DNA of 64,000 nt from Fluviispira multicolorata (lineage in GTDB: Bacteria > Bdellovibrionota_B > Oligoflexia > Silvanigrellales > Silvanigrellaceae). The DNA lies in the NCBI RefSeq assembly GCF_009208585.1, contig NZ_WFLN01000004.1, positions 186,001 to 250,000 on the forward strand, in the 5' to 3' direction. The position numbers and the translations under genes are program-made. This document shows positions 27,707-35,795 of this stretch, in pieces (position 1 is the first letter of the stretch; each line of letters starts with the position of its first letter). Below the pieces are notes generated by a model that was not told the origin of the DNA, ran no database searches, and worked only from the letters and a program-made list of their open reading frames with translations.

Positions 27707-28804
27707 ATGGATAAACGGCAATTTACTGGGAAAAACCTTGAGGAGGCTCTTGCAGAAGCTGCAAAAACATTTTCTACAGATAAATCCTTACTTTGTTATA
27801 ATATTATTCAGCAATCATCTGGAAATTTCTTTTCAAAATTATTTTCTCGTTCCGTTCGTATCGAAGCTTGGGTTGAAACCGCTAAGCAAGATCTACAAGC
27901 AGCTGCGCGTGAAGTTGTTAGACAAGCATTGAGTAAAACTTCTTCGGTAAAAACACAAAGTGTAAGTTTAAATACACAAACACGCAAAGCTGTGAACGAA
28001 TTTGTTAAAAAAGAAAGACCTCAGAAAAAAATTGAGAATGAAAGTACTGTAAATGTAAAATCTTCATATAACTCTGAAAATTATATACCACGTAATTTAT
28101 TAAATATGAAAAGCGCTGGAGTTGAAGAATTATTTGATAATTATAAAAAACTTTTTTTCTCTGCGTTTGATGTTTCTTTAGAAAACATACAAACAGTTAC
28201 CAATGAAAATGAAGCTGTTGTTAAAGTTTCTGATGAATTTATTGAGCGTTTTTTGAGCAAAAGCGATAGGCTTTCATTGGCATTTGAACATGTTTTTAAA
28301 AGAGTTGCGCAAAAGAAACTTGGAGATATCTCATCAAGAATCAGTTTAGATGCCGGGGAGTCTGCTGAAAAACGTGAAGAAAGACTCATTGGAATGGCGC
28401 GTTCTCTTGCTGAAAAAGTTAGAAAAACAGGGAAAAGCGTAATACTTTCTTCTAAAAGCAGCCAAGAGCGAAGAATTATACATCTTGCTTTAGATGGTTT
28501 TAACGGTGTTGCAACACGCAGCGTGGGAGCAGGAGATAAGCGCAGGCTCGTTATTTATTCAACAGAAAAAAAATTAAATAAAAATAATATCGATCAAAAC
28601 ACGAATAGGAATAATGGCTCTGAAAAGTCTTTTAGGCCACCATTAAAACAAAAAAGAAAGTTTCATCCTAAAAAAATGAAACACAATACGGCTCGTCAAG
28701 ATAGCATTGAACGTGCGGGAGCTGTTTCTTTAAGTGATGGAAAAGATATCAATCCTAAAAATGAAAAAGAAAAATTTAATTCATCACCTCTAAAAGATGA
28801 ATAA
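27707..28804 (+). CDS. jag: Jag/KhpB RNA-binding protein (Jag-N, KH, R3H)
   Basis: The 365-residue protein begins with a Jag-N domain (GKNLEEALAEAAKTFSTDKS to IEAWVE). A Lys/Glu-rich linker follows, then a KH-type domain (~130-205), and an R3H domain containing SSQERRIIHLALDGF and VGAGDKRRLVIY. The ~65 residues at the end are basic and disordered. In other bacteria it partners KhpA and affects cell envelope and division genes. Its position after yidC is canonical. GGAG precedes the ATG. Confidence 0.9.
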   Translation: MDKRQFTGKNLEEALAEAAKTFSTDKSLLCYNIIQQSSGNFFSKLFSRSVRIEAWVETAKQDLQAAAREVVRQALSKTSSVKTQSVSLNTQTRKAVNEFVKKERPQKKIENESTVNVKSSYNSENYIPRNLLNMKSAGVEELFDNYKKLFFSAFDVSLENIQTVTNENEAVVKVSDEFIERFLSKSDRLSLAFEHVFKRVAQKKLGDISSRISLDAGESAEKREERLIGMARSLAEKVRKTGKSVILSSKSSQERRIIHLALDGFNGVATRSVGAGDKRRLVIYSTEKKLNKNNIDQNTNRNNGSEKSFRPPLKQKRKFHPKKMKHNTARQDSIERAGAVSLSDGKDINPKNEKEKFNSSPLKDE

Positions 28805-28843
28805 AGTTTTTTATAAAAAGTAAACAGATCTAAGGACGTAGAA

Positions 28844-30328
28844 TTGAACTTTCATTTTCAATCGATTTTTGCACTTGCCACACCTATCGGCAGAAGCGCT
28901 TTGCATTTACACCGTATTTCTGGAGAAAATATTTTTGAAATTCTTTCTCCTTATGTAGTGTTGCCAAATACTCGCAAACAATTAAATCTTACTCAATTAG
29001 CTGAGAAATCTCAGGGGAAAGCTCACACTCGTTATGTCCTTATTATTGATAAAGACAATAATGAAATTGATGATGTCGTTTTAACTCTTTTTCCTGCTCC
29101 AAAAAGCTATACAGGTGAAAATATAGTTGAAATATCAGTGCATGGAAATCCATTGATTTCAGCAAAATTACAAAGTTTATTAAGATCAATTGGTATGCGT
29201 GATGCCGAACCAGGGGAGTTTACACAAAGAGCTGTTTTAAATGGAAAAATAGATTTAGCTCAAGCTGAAGGAATTAACCAACTTATTCATGCTGAAACAT
29301 TAGGAGGCATTGAGCTTGCACGCAATACGGTGGAGGGTGTTTTATCACGTGAAACCGAAGAAATTAGAGGGCAAATTATAAATATTTTAGCCTATCTTGA
29401 AGCGCACATTGATTTTGCACCAGATGAAGTGGGAGAATATGAACCTGCTTCGTTGTTACCGCAAATACAAGTTGTGTTAGAGCGTTTAGAGAAGTTGCAT
29501 TCAACTTTTTCCAGTGGCTTGAAAATGCGTGAAGGTGTGAGAGTTGTTCTTTCAGGTAAGCCCAATGCCGGAAAATCAAGTCTGTACAATTCATTGTTGC
29601 GTTATGACCGCGCTATTGTAACGAACATTCCTGGGACAACCCGCGATGTGCTTGAAGACAGACTTGTTATTCAAAATAAAGACTTCGTTCTTCTCGATAC
29701 GGCTGGAATTCGTAAAACATCGGATGAAGTTGAAAAAATTGGAGTGGAACGCAGTTTAAAATCTGCTTTAGGAGCAGATGTCATTTGTTTAGTTATCGAT
29801 ATTCATGAATTAGATTGTACTCAAATTCAGACTCATATATTGTCTGAAGTAGGACATTTTTGCGATGAAGTTAGGTTAACTGAAGATCAAAAAATTATCT
29901 TAGTAATAAGTAAACAAGATCTACTTTCGGATGCTCAATTAAAAATGATTCAAAAGTTTAATGATAATTTTAGTATAATTGTTAAAGATTTAAGCTTTAA
30001 AAAATGTATTTATGAGCATTTAATATTAATTTCTTTGGCAGAAAATCAAGAGTTATGTAAAGTTTTAGTCGAATATCATCAGGTTTTTACGGGCGCTGTT
30101 AATAAAAAAGAAAACCCTACTCTTATCTCTGTAAGACAAAAAGATAAGGTTTTCAATGCAATTAGTACTTTAGAAGAGTGTGGAAAGTTAATTTCAGTGC
30201 GTGATTATCCAGAAAAAATTGCTTCTTTAATAAATCATTCACGACATTCATTAGAAGAAATTGTGGGTGAAATTCATTTGGACAATGTGCTCGAAAAAAT
30301 ATTTTCAACTTTTTGTATTGGAAAATAA
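28844..30328 (+). CDS. mnmE: tRNA modification GTPase MnmE
   Basis: The 494-residue protein has the N-terminal folate-binding domain (FALATPIGRSALHLHRISG; FPAPKSYTGENIVEISVHG; EPGEFTQRAVLNGKIDLAQA). The G domain follows from residue ~230: GKPNAGKSS (G1), PGTTRD (G2), DTAGIR (G3) and SKQD (G4). The C-terminal FCIGK holds the catalytic Cys. With MnmG it makes the cmnm5U34 tRNA modification. The start is TTG with AGGA eight bases before. mnmG is not adjacent. Confidence 0.95.
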   Translation: MNFHFQSIFALATPIGRSALHLHRISGENIFEILSPYVVLPNTRKQLNLTQLAEKSQGKAHTRYVLIIDKDNNEIDDVVLTLFPAPKSYTGENIVEISVHGNPLISAKLQSLLRSIGMRDAEPGEFTQRAVLNGKIDLAQAEGINQLIHAETLGGIELARNTVEGVLSRETEEIRGQIINILAYLEAHIDFAPDEVGEYEPASLLPQIQVVLERLEKLHSTFSSGLKMREGVRVVLSGKPNAGKSSLYNSLLRYDRAIVTNIPGTTRDVLEDRLVIQNKDFVLLDTAGIRKTSDEVEKIGVERSLKSALGADVICLVIDIHELDCTQIQTHILSEVGHFCDEVRLTEDQKIILVISKQDLLSDAQLKMIQKFNDNFSIIVKDLSFKKCIYEHLILISLAENQELCKVLVEYHQVFTGAVNKKENPTLISVRQKDKVFNAISTLEECGKLISVRDYPEKIASLINHSRHSLEEIVGEIHLDNVLEKIFSTFCIGK

Positions 30329-30378
30329 TTTTAAGTCAAAATGTGTCTGTTTTTCTCTTTTATGAAAAGGAAAATTTT

Positions 30379-31143
30379 ATGGCATTTCTCGACACCTCTG
30401 ATAGATTTTCAGGTAAAGCAAAAGACTTTGCAAAATATAGACCTACTTACCCAGATGAAATAATAAAATTTTTGCGAGACCGCTATGGCTTCAGTTCAAA
30501 AAGCGTTTGTGCTGAATTTGGTGGCGGTACTGGTAAGTTTACTAAACTTTTATTAAAGAATAAATGTCGTGTTTATGCAATTGAACCAAATGCTGAAATG
30601 CGAGCTATTGCAGAGAATTCATTTAAAAAACTAAAATCATATACAAGTATAGATGCAACCTCATTTAACACAACTCTTAAAGAAAAGACTATAGATTTTG
30701 TTTTTTGTGCGCAGTCTTTGCACTGGTTTTCCAATGCTGAAACGGCCGCAGAAATGAGAAGGGTTTTAAAACCGCGTGGTAAAGTGGTCATTGTTTGGAA
30801 TAAAAAAGATTATAAAAAATCTGCATTTATGTCTGGTATTCATAAAGTATTTATTGAAGACTCTATAGATTTTCTCTCTATCAAAATTGAAAATATTGAA
30901 GATGAGAAAATATTAGCAGAACTTTTTCCGCAAAAGTTTGAAAAATTCTCTATTCCAACTAAACAAATTTTAACGAAAGATGAGCTATTAGGTCGTATGC
31001 TTTCAACTTCCTACTCTCCACCAAAAGACAATCCAAAATATGAACGTTTTGTTTCTGAAACTCAAAGACTTTTTAATGAGCATCAAAAAGATGGTAAGGT
31101 TGAATTCTTATATGAAACAGTTGCATATGTTTTGAGAATTTGA
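30379..31143 (+). CDS. Class I SAM-dependent methyltransferase
   Basis: The 254-residue protein begins RFSGKAKDFAKYRPTYP, typical of Methyltransf_11/25 proteins acting on small molecules. Motif I is CAEFGGGTGKFTKLL, the acidic end of strand 2 is YAIEPNAEM, and motif IV is FVFCAQSLHWF. The substrate is unknown. The start is the ATG at 30379 with AAGG eight bases upstream; a frame extending back into mnmE is unlikely. Confidence 0.87.
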   Translation: MAFLDTSDRFSGKAKDFAKYRPTYPDEIIKFLRDRYGFSSKSVCAEFGGGTGKFTKLLLKNKCRVYAIEPNAEMRAIAENSFKKLKSYTSIDATSFNTTLKEKTIDFVFCAQSLHWFSNAETAAEMRRVLKPRGKVVIVWNKKDYKKSAFMSGIHKVFIEDSIDFLSIKIENIEDEKILAELFPQKFEKFSIPTKQILTKDELLGRMLSTSYSPPKDNPKYERFVSETQRLFNEHQKDGKVEFLYETVAYVLRI

Positions 31144-31457
31144 ATAATTATTTATTTTTATGATTTTATTACTGTTAAAAAACATTCTAAAATAACTAGC
31201 AATAAGAAAAATGGTCCTCTTAATATCTAATTTTTATGAATAAAATTTATTTATTTTTTTGTGCAGTGTTTATTTTTTTAAATTAAAAATTTTAGTAAAA
31301 ATTAATGTTTTTTTATATATGATATTTATCTCCATAACCATTATAAATATTTTGTATTATTTAAATAATTGACAAATATTTCATATTAAATAGACTTATT
31401 TAAAATAGAATAGGTAGTTTAATCTATTTTAATAAATATTTATGGAGATTAAATAAT
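31144..31457. other. AT-rich intergenic stretch with promoter candidate
   Basis: No gene is seen in these 314 bases, which are extremely A/T-rich and lack long open frames. The only recognisable element is the promoter candidate at 31369-31396 in front of the secreted protein gene. Confidence 0.6.
31369..31396 (+). promoter_or_regulatory. Sigma-70-like promoter candidate
   Basis: TTGACA (31369-31374) and TAGACT (31391-31396) are separated by 16 bases, about 60 bases before the start of the secreted protein gene. The -35 is perfect, while the -10 matches four of six. AT richness raises the chance of coincidence. Confidence 0.35.
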
Positions 31458-32006
31458 ATGAAATTAATCACTCTAGTTTCTTTAATGTCAACTTCTGCTT
31501 TTGCTTATAACTTACCAGTTGATACAAAGTGGGAAAGTGAATGTATAGAAAATGGAAAATATATTTTAAATGTGTATTCAGATAATGCAATAAATTTAAG
31601 TAAAGTAAAAAATAATTGTTCAGAAAATACAGAATCTAATTTGTGGAACGATAAATATTTTGATAATAAAAAGTTTAGTATAGAAAGAGTTAAAAATAGC
31701 CCTGAAGTTGATAATTTTTACCCTACTTGGCTCCTTAAGCATGATTCTAAAACTGATTCTTTTTACTATGTTATTTATAATGTAATGGATAACTTTAAAA
31801 GTGGAATTTTTACTTTTACAAAACTAGATCATGATGGCAATAGTATACATGAAAAGATAAAAGTTTTAAGGAAATTAAGTTCAATAGAGTTCAATAAAAA
31901 TAAAACTGGGCATAACTATTTTTTTACTCAAACCACTAACTATATAATGAGAATAGCATGTCTTGATAAGCGTAAAAGCTATAACTGCAAATGCCCATTC
32001 CTTTAA
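31458..32006 (+). CDS. Secreted hypothetical protein with a recombinant C-terminus
   Basis: The 182-residue protein has a short signal peptide (MKLITLVSLMSTSAFA) and no recognised domain. The last ~34 residues (from HNYFFTQTTNYIM) are encoded by DNA that, read on the opposite strand, resembles the middle of the DoxX-like gene at 34725-35087. The natural end of this gene has therefore probably been replaced by antisense sequence. Part of the body (PTWLLKHDSKTDSF) is repeated in decayed form at 34519-34655. GGAG lies ten bases before the ATG. Confidence 0.55.
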   Translation: MKLITLVSLMSTSAFAYNLPVDTKWESECIENGKYILNVYSDNAINLSKVKNNCSENTESNLWNDKYFDNKKFSIERVKNSPEVDNFYPTWLLKHDSKTDSFYYVIYNVMDNFKSGIFTFTKLDHDGNSIHEKIKVLRKLSSIEFNKNKTGHNYFFTQTTNYIMRIACLDKRKSYNCKCPFL

Positions 32007-32035
32007 GAAGAAAAATTTCTATAAATAATAAAAGT
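31905..32035 (-). pseudogene. DoxX-like gene remnant
   Basis: Read on the minus strand this segment gives FLKEWAFAVIAFTLIKTCYS then HYIVSGLSKKIVMPS. The intact gene at 34725-35087 has FLKEWAYAGIAFTLIGACYS then HYMVSGLSKKIVTPS. Start and end of the gene are missing, and the segment now lies inside and just beyond the 3' end of the secreted protein gene on the other strand. Confidence 0.75.
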
Positions 32036-32049
32036 AACATTTTATATAA

Positions 32050-32537
32050 TTAGTTTCCAATTTTCTTATATTCATAACACTCATAATTTCCAAGATTTAA
32101 AAAGCCCATTTTATTGTATAGACTAACTGCTTCAGGAGAAGAAGCTGTTAAGCATATTTAAGTTGAGCCTTGTTTTTTAGCGTATGCTAGTAAATATTTC
32201 ATTAACCGATATATTTTCTAGATATTTTCTCAATTCCAAAATCATTCCTATTTCATTTGCTTCTTTGCTAAAATCTAATTCATTCAATTGAGCTTCAGAA
32301 ATTTAAGAAAATGAGTTTGGTCCAATCCATAAGGCAAAAGAATTTGGAGAAAACTCTACAATAACTTTTCTCTTCAATTTTCTTTAACCAGGCAATATTA
32401 AACATTGAAGTATTATATGGTGCCTTTAGTAAAATAAAGTTTGGTAATTCTATTAATTCACAATTATTCAGCATCTTTGGTGTGTATGAAAATTTTTCAA
32501 TTACAGTTTTTTCGCATGGATTTATAATATTTTGCAT
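32050..32537 (-). pseudogene. GNAT N-acetyltransferase pseudogene
   Basis: The N-terminal part MQNIINPCEKTVIEKFSYTP onward is open to about 32370. The frame then shifts to continue VIVEFSPNSFALWIGPNSFS, stop, ISEAQLNELDFSKEANEIGM. After another shift it ends with YLLAYAKKQGST, stop, then ICLTASSPEAVSLYNKMGF, a classic GNAT acetyl-CoA-binding C-terminus (SPEAVSLYNKMGF). At least two frameshifts and two in-frame stops make it non-functional. Confidence 0.8.
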
Positions 32538-32683
32538 TATTAATTATCTTTCTTTGCAATGTTAAATTAGACATGAAATGCTTTTCATTCAGAGGCTGTA
32601 AGAAAACTAAAATTCATTTTTTAAAATACTTAGAAATTAAATCCACTGTTTCGAGTTTGAATAATTTCTTAGCATAAGAAACC

Positions 32684-32715
32684 ATCAGATGTGATTGAAA
32701 TAAATCACATCTGAT
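32684..32715. terminator. Perfect 13-bp hairpin, terminator-like
   Basis: ATCAGATGTGATT (32684-32696) and AATCACATCTGAT (32703-32715) pair perfectly around a six-base loop. It lies upstream of the GNAT pseudogene and far from other genes. The following bases (TTCAAAAT) are only weakly T-rich, so an operator or the end of a small RNA are alternatives. Confidence 0.45.
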
Positions 32716-33465
32716 TTCAAAATAAAATGCAAATAATATTCTATTTGAATTAATTTTTTAAGTATTCTTAATTTTGCATTCTCAAGATTATTTAGAATTT
32801 TTACTACTACAGAGCAAGAAATGGAATAAAATACTCTGAAGTCTTATACTCTACCGATACATTATTTATAAAAAATCTAAATTATTATTTGTTTTTATTG
32901 CTTAAATGCAGAGTCATACCACTTCTACTTTCATGTATGAAGTCACACCGGCCTCACTTTGTCCCAAGGTTCTGTTAAATATCACTCCTTCCATTTTTTA
33001 TCGTTGGGGATGCTGAAAATTTTTTTTTGAGCGTGGATTTGCTGAAACGAAATGGGCAGCGTCCAAGAAATGATTGTCTATGCGAGCATTTCAAGCAAGG
33101 AATAACCTACCAAAATATTTTTCTCAGTATTATTTTTATTTTCAAAAATTTATTTTTTAAAATAATTCACCAAATATTAAAAGCTGAATTGATGATATTT
33201 TCGTAGTTTTTAAAATAATTAACAATAGAATGAAATTTATAATTATAGTCTTTAATATTTTTTTTAAATATTTCCTAATCCATTTGAAATCATAAAAAAC
33301 TATGAATAAAATACAGAGTGTTCATGAATTTTTTCCCAAAAATTTATTTACTAGAGTCAAAAAAATTTTCAATTTATCAGCCTGAAATTCAAGTTGTAAA
33401 AATATTTTTATTTTTATTTTAAATTCAATAAAGCAAAATAATACTTTAAATTATAAATTCTTTCA

Positions 33466-33492
33466 TTGACATAACTGGAAAATTGGTATATT
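33466..33492 (+). promoter_or_regulatory. Promoter candidate for the repeat-peptide operon
   Basis: TTGACA (33466-33471) is followed after 15 bases by TATATT (33487-33492), 29 bases before the GTG start of the TIGR02147-like gene. The spacing is short for sigma-70, so confidence is limited. Confidence 0.4.
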
Positions 33493-33520
33493 CCTCTAAG
33501 TAAATTGAGGGGGGAATAGA

Positions 33521-34054
33521 GTGCAAAATAGTAAATATGATGAAGAAATTGAAAAAAATTTCTTCATACTTACGAAAGAGAATGCTCCTTGCTGCTATGA
33601 AACCATTAGCAAATACGAAGCAAAACTTGTTATAGAGATTTATGAGAGCATAAAAGAAAATGTTGATATCTATAAAGGTCACTCCGACATCGCTTGTGAC
33701 AAAATAAGAATTCTTATTTTACCTGCTCTCCTAAATGATGGTTTGATTGAAGAAGTTGCTGGCGGATACAGAGCTTTACGAGGAAATATTATATTTAGAC
33801 TTGATAAATACACTTTGGTAAAATCAGCTCCACAATGGATGCAATCCGCTCTCGATAAAATCAATAAAGACAATGCGAAAAATTCTAAAGTTTTTTTCTT
33901 TAACAGTAAAAGAATCTCTCGAAAAGACTTAGACGATATAATTAATTTACAAAATGCATTATTTAAAAGAATTTCAGAATTAAAAAGTACTTCTAATTAT
34001 GAAATAGAAGAATTAGATATTTGCTGCTATCACTTTTTTACAGAAAGGGAATAA
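33521..34054 (+). CDS. TIGR02147/DUF4423-like protein, possible regulator
   Basis: The 177-residue protein has no signal peptide. Its pattern fits the C-terminal DUF4423 part of TIGR02147 proteins: DKIRILILPALLNDGLIEEV then GGYRAL (a winged-helix-like segment), SAPQWMQSALDKI, and SKRISRKDLDDIINLQNALF then KRISEL. Full members are ~270 residues, so the N-terminal portion is missing or diverged. The start is GTG with GAGGGGGG before it. Its stop lies three bases before the repeat-peptide start, so the two are translationally linked. Confidence 0.55.
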   Translation: MQNSKYDEEIEKNFFILTKENAPCCYETISKYEAKLVIEIYESIKENVDIYKGHSDIACDKIRILILPALLNDGLIEEVAGGYRALRGNIIFRLDKYTLVKSAPQWMQSALDKINKDNAKNSKVFFFNSKRISRKDLDDIINLQNALFKRISELKSTSNYEIEELDICCYHFFTERE

Positions 34055-34057
34055 ATC

Positions 34058-34303
34058 ATGTTAAGAACTCTTATTTGTATTGCTTCAATTTTTACAACTT
34101 TTGCTGCAAGTGCGGCTAATTTTGCAATGAAGGCTGAGCCAAATGTTTCTGGATGTGGGATGAAGGTTGAGCCAAATGTTTCTGGATGTGGGATGAAGGT
34201 TGAGCCAAATGTTTCTGGATGTGGGATGAAGGCTGAGCCAAATGTTTCTGGATGTGGGATGAAGGTTGAGCCAAATGTTTCTGGATGTGGGATGAAGGGC
34301 TGA
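34058..34303 (+). CDS. Secreted tandem-repeat peptide, five 11-residue repeats
   Basis: An export signal (MLRTLICIASIFTTFAASAA) is followed by NFA and then five consecutive copies of MK(A/V)EPNVSGCG. The gene ends MKG-stop because the sixth DNA copy carries one extra G. Every repeat has a single Cys in a Gly-Cys-Gly setting. No family is recognised. It could be a multi-core precursor peptide, a disulfide-linked surface peptide, or a decaying gene. GGGAATAAATC before the ATG overlaps the end of the upstream gene. Confidence 0.65.
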   Translation: MLRTLICIASIFTTFAASAANFAMKAEPNVSGCGMKVEPNVSGCGMKVEPNVSGCGMKAEPNVSGCGMKVEPNVSGCGMKG

Positions 34304-34360
34304 GCCAAATGTTTCTGGATGTGGGATGAAGGGCTGAGCCGAGCGATTCTAGGATTGTGA
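34127..34360 (+). repeat. 33-bp tandem repeat, about seven copies
   Basis: Units begin at 34127, 34160, 34193, 34226 and 34259 (33 bases each) and at 34292 (34 bases, extra G), with a degenerate unit from 34326. The first six are nearly identical, differing mainly by GCT/GTT in the third codon and the added G. The period is a multiple of three, so copy-number change keeps the frame. The repeat is also open on the minus strand, but only as a shadow. Confidence 0.95.
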
Positions 34361-34436
34361 GTGGGTAATAAGAATGAAATTAGAGCATGGTGAGTCTGGC
34401 AATGGAAGCTAAACTATTACGCACTCTTCCCACCCG

Positions 34437-34460
34437 AGCTTTTAAGGAAACTTAAAAGCT
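34437..34460 (+). terminator. Hairpin with GAAA tetraloop
   Basis: AGCTTTTAAG (34437-34446), loop GAAA, CTTAAAAGCT (34451-34460), followed by TTAATTACTTT. The perfect 10-bp stem after the repeat-peptide gene is most simply its terminator. Confidence 0.6.
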
Positions 34461-34518
34461 TTAATTACTTTGCTCGAATTCTGTTAGCTGATCGTAACCC
34501 TCATTTAAGATGATTATT

Positions 34519-34655
34519 ATACCCTATTTAGCTCCTTAAGCATGATTCTAAAACTGATTCTTTATCCTTTTACAAAACAAGATCATGATGGCAAGAGCAT
34601 TCATGAAAAAGATAAAAGTTTTATGGAAATTAAATTTAAAAGAGTTAAATAAAAA
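34519..34655 (+). pseudogene. Decayed copy of the secreted protein gene at 31458
   Basis: CTCCTTAAGCATGATTCTAA and the following bases repeat 31717-31905 with substitutions. About 50 internal bases are deleted and the frame is broken. There is no start codon or signal-peptide region, so only an internal fragment survives. Confidence 0.75.
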
Positions 34656-34724
34656 GAACAATTTAATTAAGATGTTTTAATCACTTAAGAATTATGAGCT
34701 GATTAGAGAGCTGATTTTTTAATT

Positions 34725-35087
34725 TTAGTATTTACGTTTTTTCTTCCACAAAAAAAATGAAACTGCCAATAAAAATAAAATAATACTGGGAGTAACTATT
34801 TTTTTACTCAAACCACTAACCATATAATGAGAATAGCATGCGCCAATAAGCGTAAAGGCTATACCTGCATATGCCCACTCTTTTAAGAACCAAGATTTTT
34901 TATAAATAATAAAAATAACGCCTAATATATTTGCTATTCCAAGCATACGTGGAAAATAAGAAGGATAACCTAGTTCTGCAAATGCTTCTACAATTTCTGG
35001 TCTACTTATGAAATCTATAACTCCGCTGTAGAGTATAAAACCACAAAAAATTAAAGTAAGAGTCCAGTATAAAATATTATTAAGCAT
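34725..35087 (-). CDS. DoxX-like small membrane protein
   Basis: The 120-residue protein has four hydrophobic segments and AFAELGYPSYFPRMLGIANI, typical of the DoxX-like (DoxX_2) family. These are small quinone-linked or unknown-function membrane proteins. GGAGG lies five bases before the ATG, the best ribosome site in this region. It is the intact counterpart of the remnant at 31905-32035. The C-terminus is basic (WKKKRKY). Confidence 0.8.
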   Translation of the reverse strand: MLNNILYWTLTLIFCGFILYSGVIDFISRPEIVEAFAELGYPSYFPRMLGIANILGVIFIIYKKSWFLKEWAYAGIAFTLIGACYSHYMVSGLSKKIVTPSIILFLLAVSFFLWKKKRKY

Positions 35088-35795
35088 TAAAACCTCCCAT
35101 AGTGGTATGTTTGCAAATAGTGGAGAAGAGTTGATTTTTTGGTATGTTTCTCGCTTTTGTAAGAATTAGTAATCTAACTTTTGCGGGAAAAGTACACAGA
35201 ATCAAAATTTCTTTACTGTTTAAGAATACACTCTAATGTTTTTAGTAATCTATTTTCTAGATAAAAAATTTTAAGCGACATATAACATGTCGAATTTTAT
35301 TTTATTTGATTAAAAAATTTGACAACTAAAAATTTTAGATATCTTACTCTCCTTTATTGATGCATTATTTTTTTCAACTCTTGCTTCATTAAAAGTGGGC
35401 AACTGTCCTGGAGTACTCTTTACAGGAGTTATACTTAATTATTATGGCTTAAATGGTATTTATACAGGACGTAGTGAGAAAAATTTGTAAATAAATATGT
35501 TTAAAGCTATGAATTGGATATATGAACATATTAAATTTGATGAAATATAATGAGTGTATGTTTTAAATAAATCATATTTATGAAAAATCAGAAAATTTAA
35601 TATTGAAGATATCTTGATATTTTGATCTGTTATTGATTATGGATATCTATCTGTGAGTAACATTATAGTTTTTAAAAAATGTTTTATTTTAATTTGCAAT
35701 ATATTAAAAAATTGATATATTTTTTTTAGTTTTTAAAATATATATTTATTTTAAAATTTTTTTGTAAATTCAATTTAAATTTAAGGAATTTTTGA
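35088..35795. other. 708-base intergenic gap with a transporter-like remnant
   Basis: Mostly non-coding and A/T-rich. The only coding-like trace is the segment at 35323-35490; the remainder shows no gene, repeat or clear hairpin that I can support. Confidence 0.5.
35323..35490 (+). pseudogene. Membrane transporter C-terminal remnant
   Basis: A frame without a start reads ILLSFIDALFFSTLASLKVG then NCPGVLFTGVILNYYGLNGI and ends YTGRSEKNL-stop. The hydrophobic helix with Gly pattern and the LNYYGLNGIY end look like the last helix of an MFS-type carrier. No upstream part is present. Confidence 0.35.

Larger units (their letters stand above)
32538..33520. other. 983-base non-coding, AT-rich gap
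   Basis: I see no convincing gene. The stretch holds a strong hairpin (32684-32715), a patch of visibly higher GC at about 32935-33110 with stops in every frame that may be a gene remnant, long A/T runs, and a promoter candidate for the following gene at 33466-33492. Confidence 0.6.

Noticed and set aside
32935..33110. Transposase gene
   Set aside because: Stops occur in every frame and no terminal inverted repeats or DDE motif could be seen.
34030..34308. Minus-strand open frame with FIPHPETFGS repeats across the tandem repeat
   Set aside because: It is the antisense of the 33-bp repeat and of the preceding gene end; it has no ribosome site or signal peptide, while the plus-strand frame has both.
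34127..34360. CRISPR array
   Set aside because: Units are directly adjacent 33-bp tandem copies without unique spacers and lie inside a coding frame; no cas genes are near.
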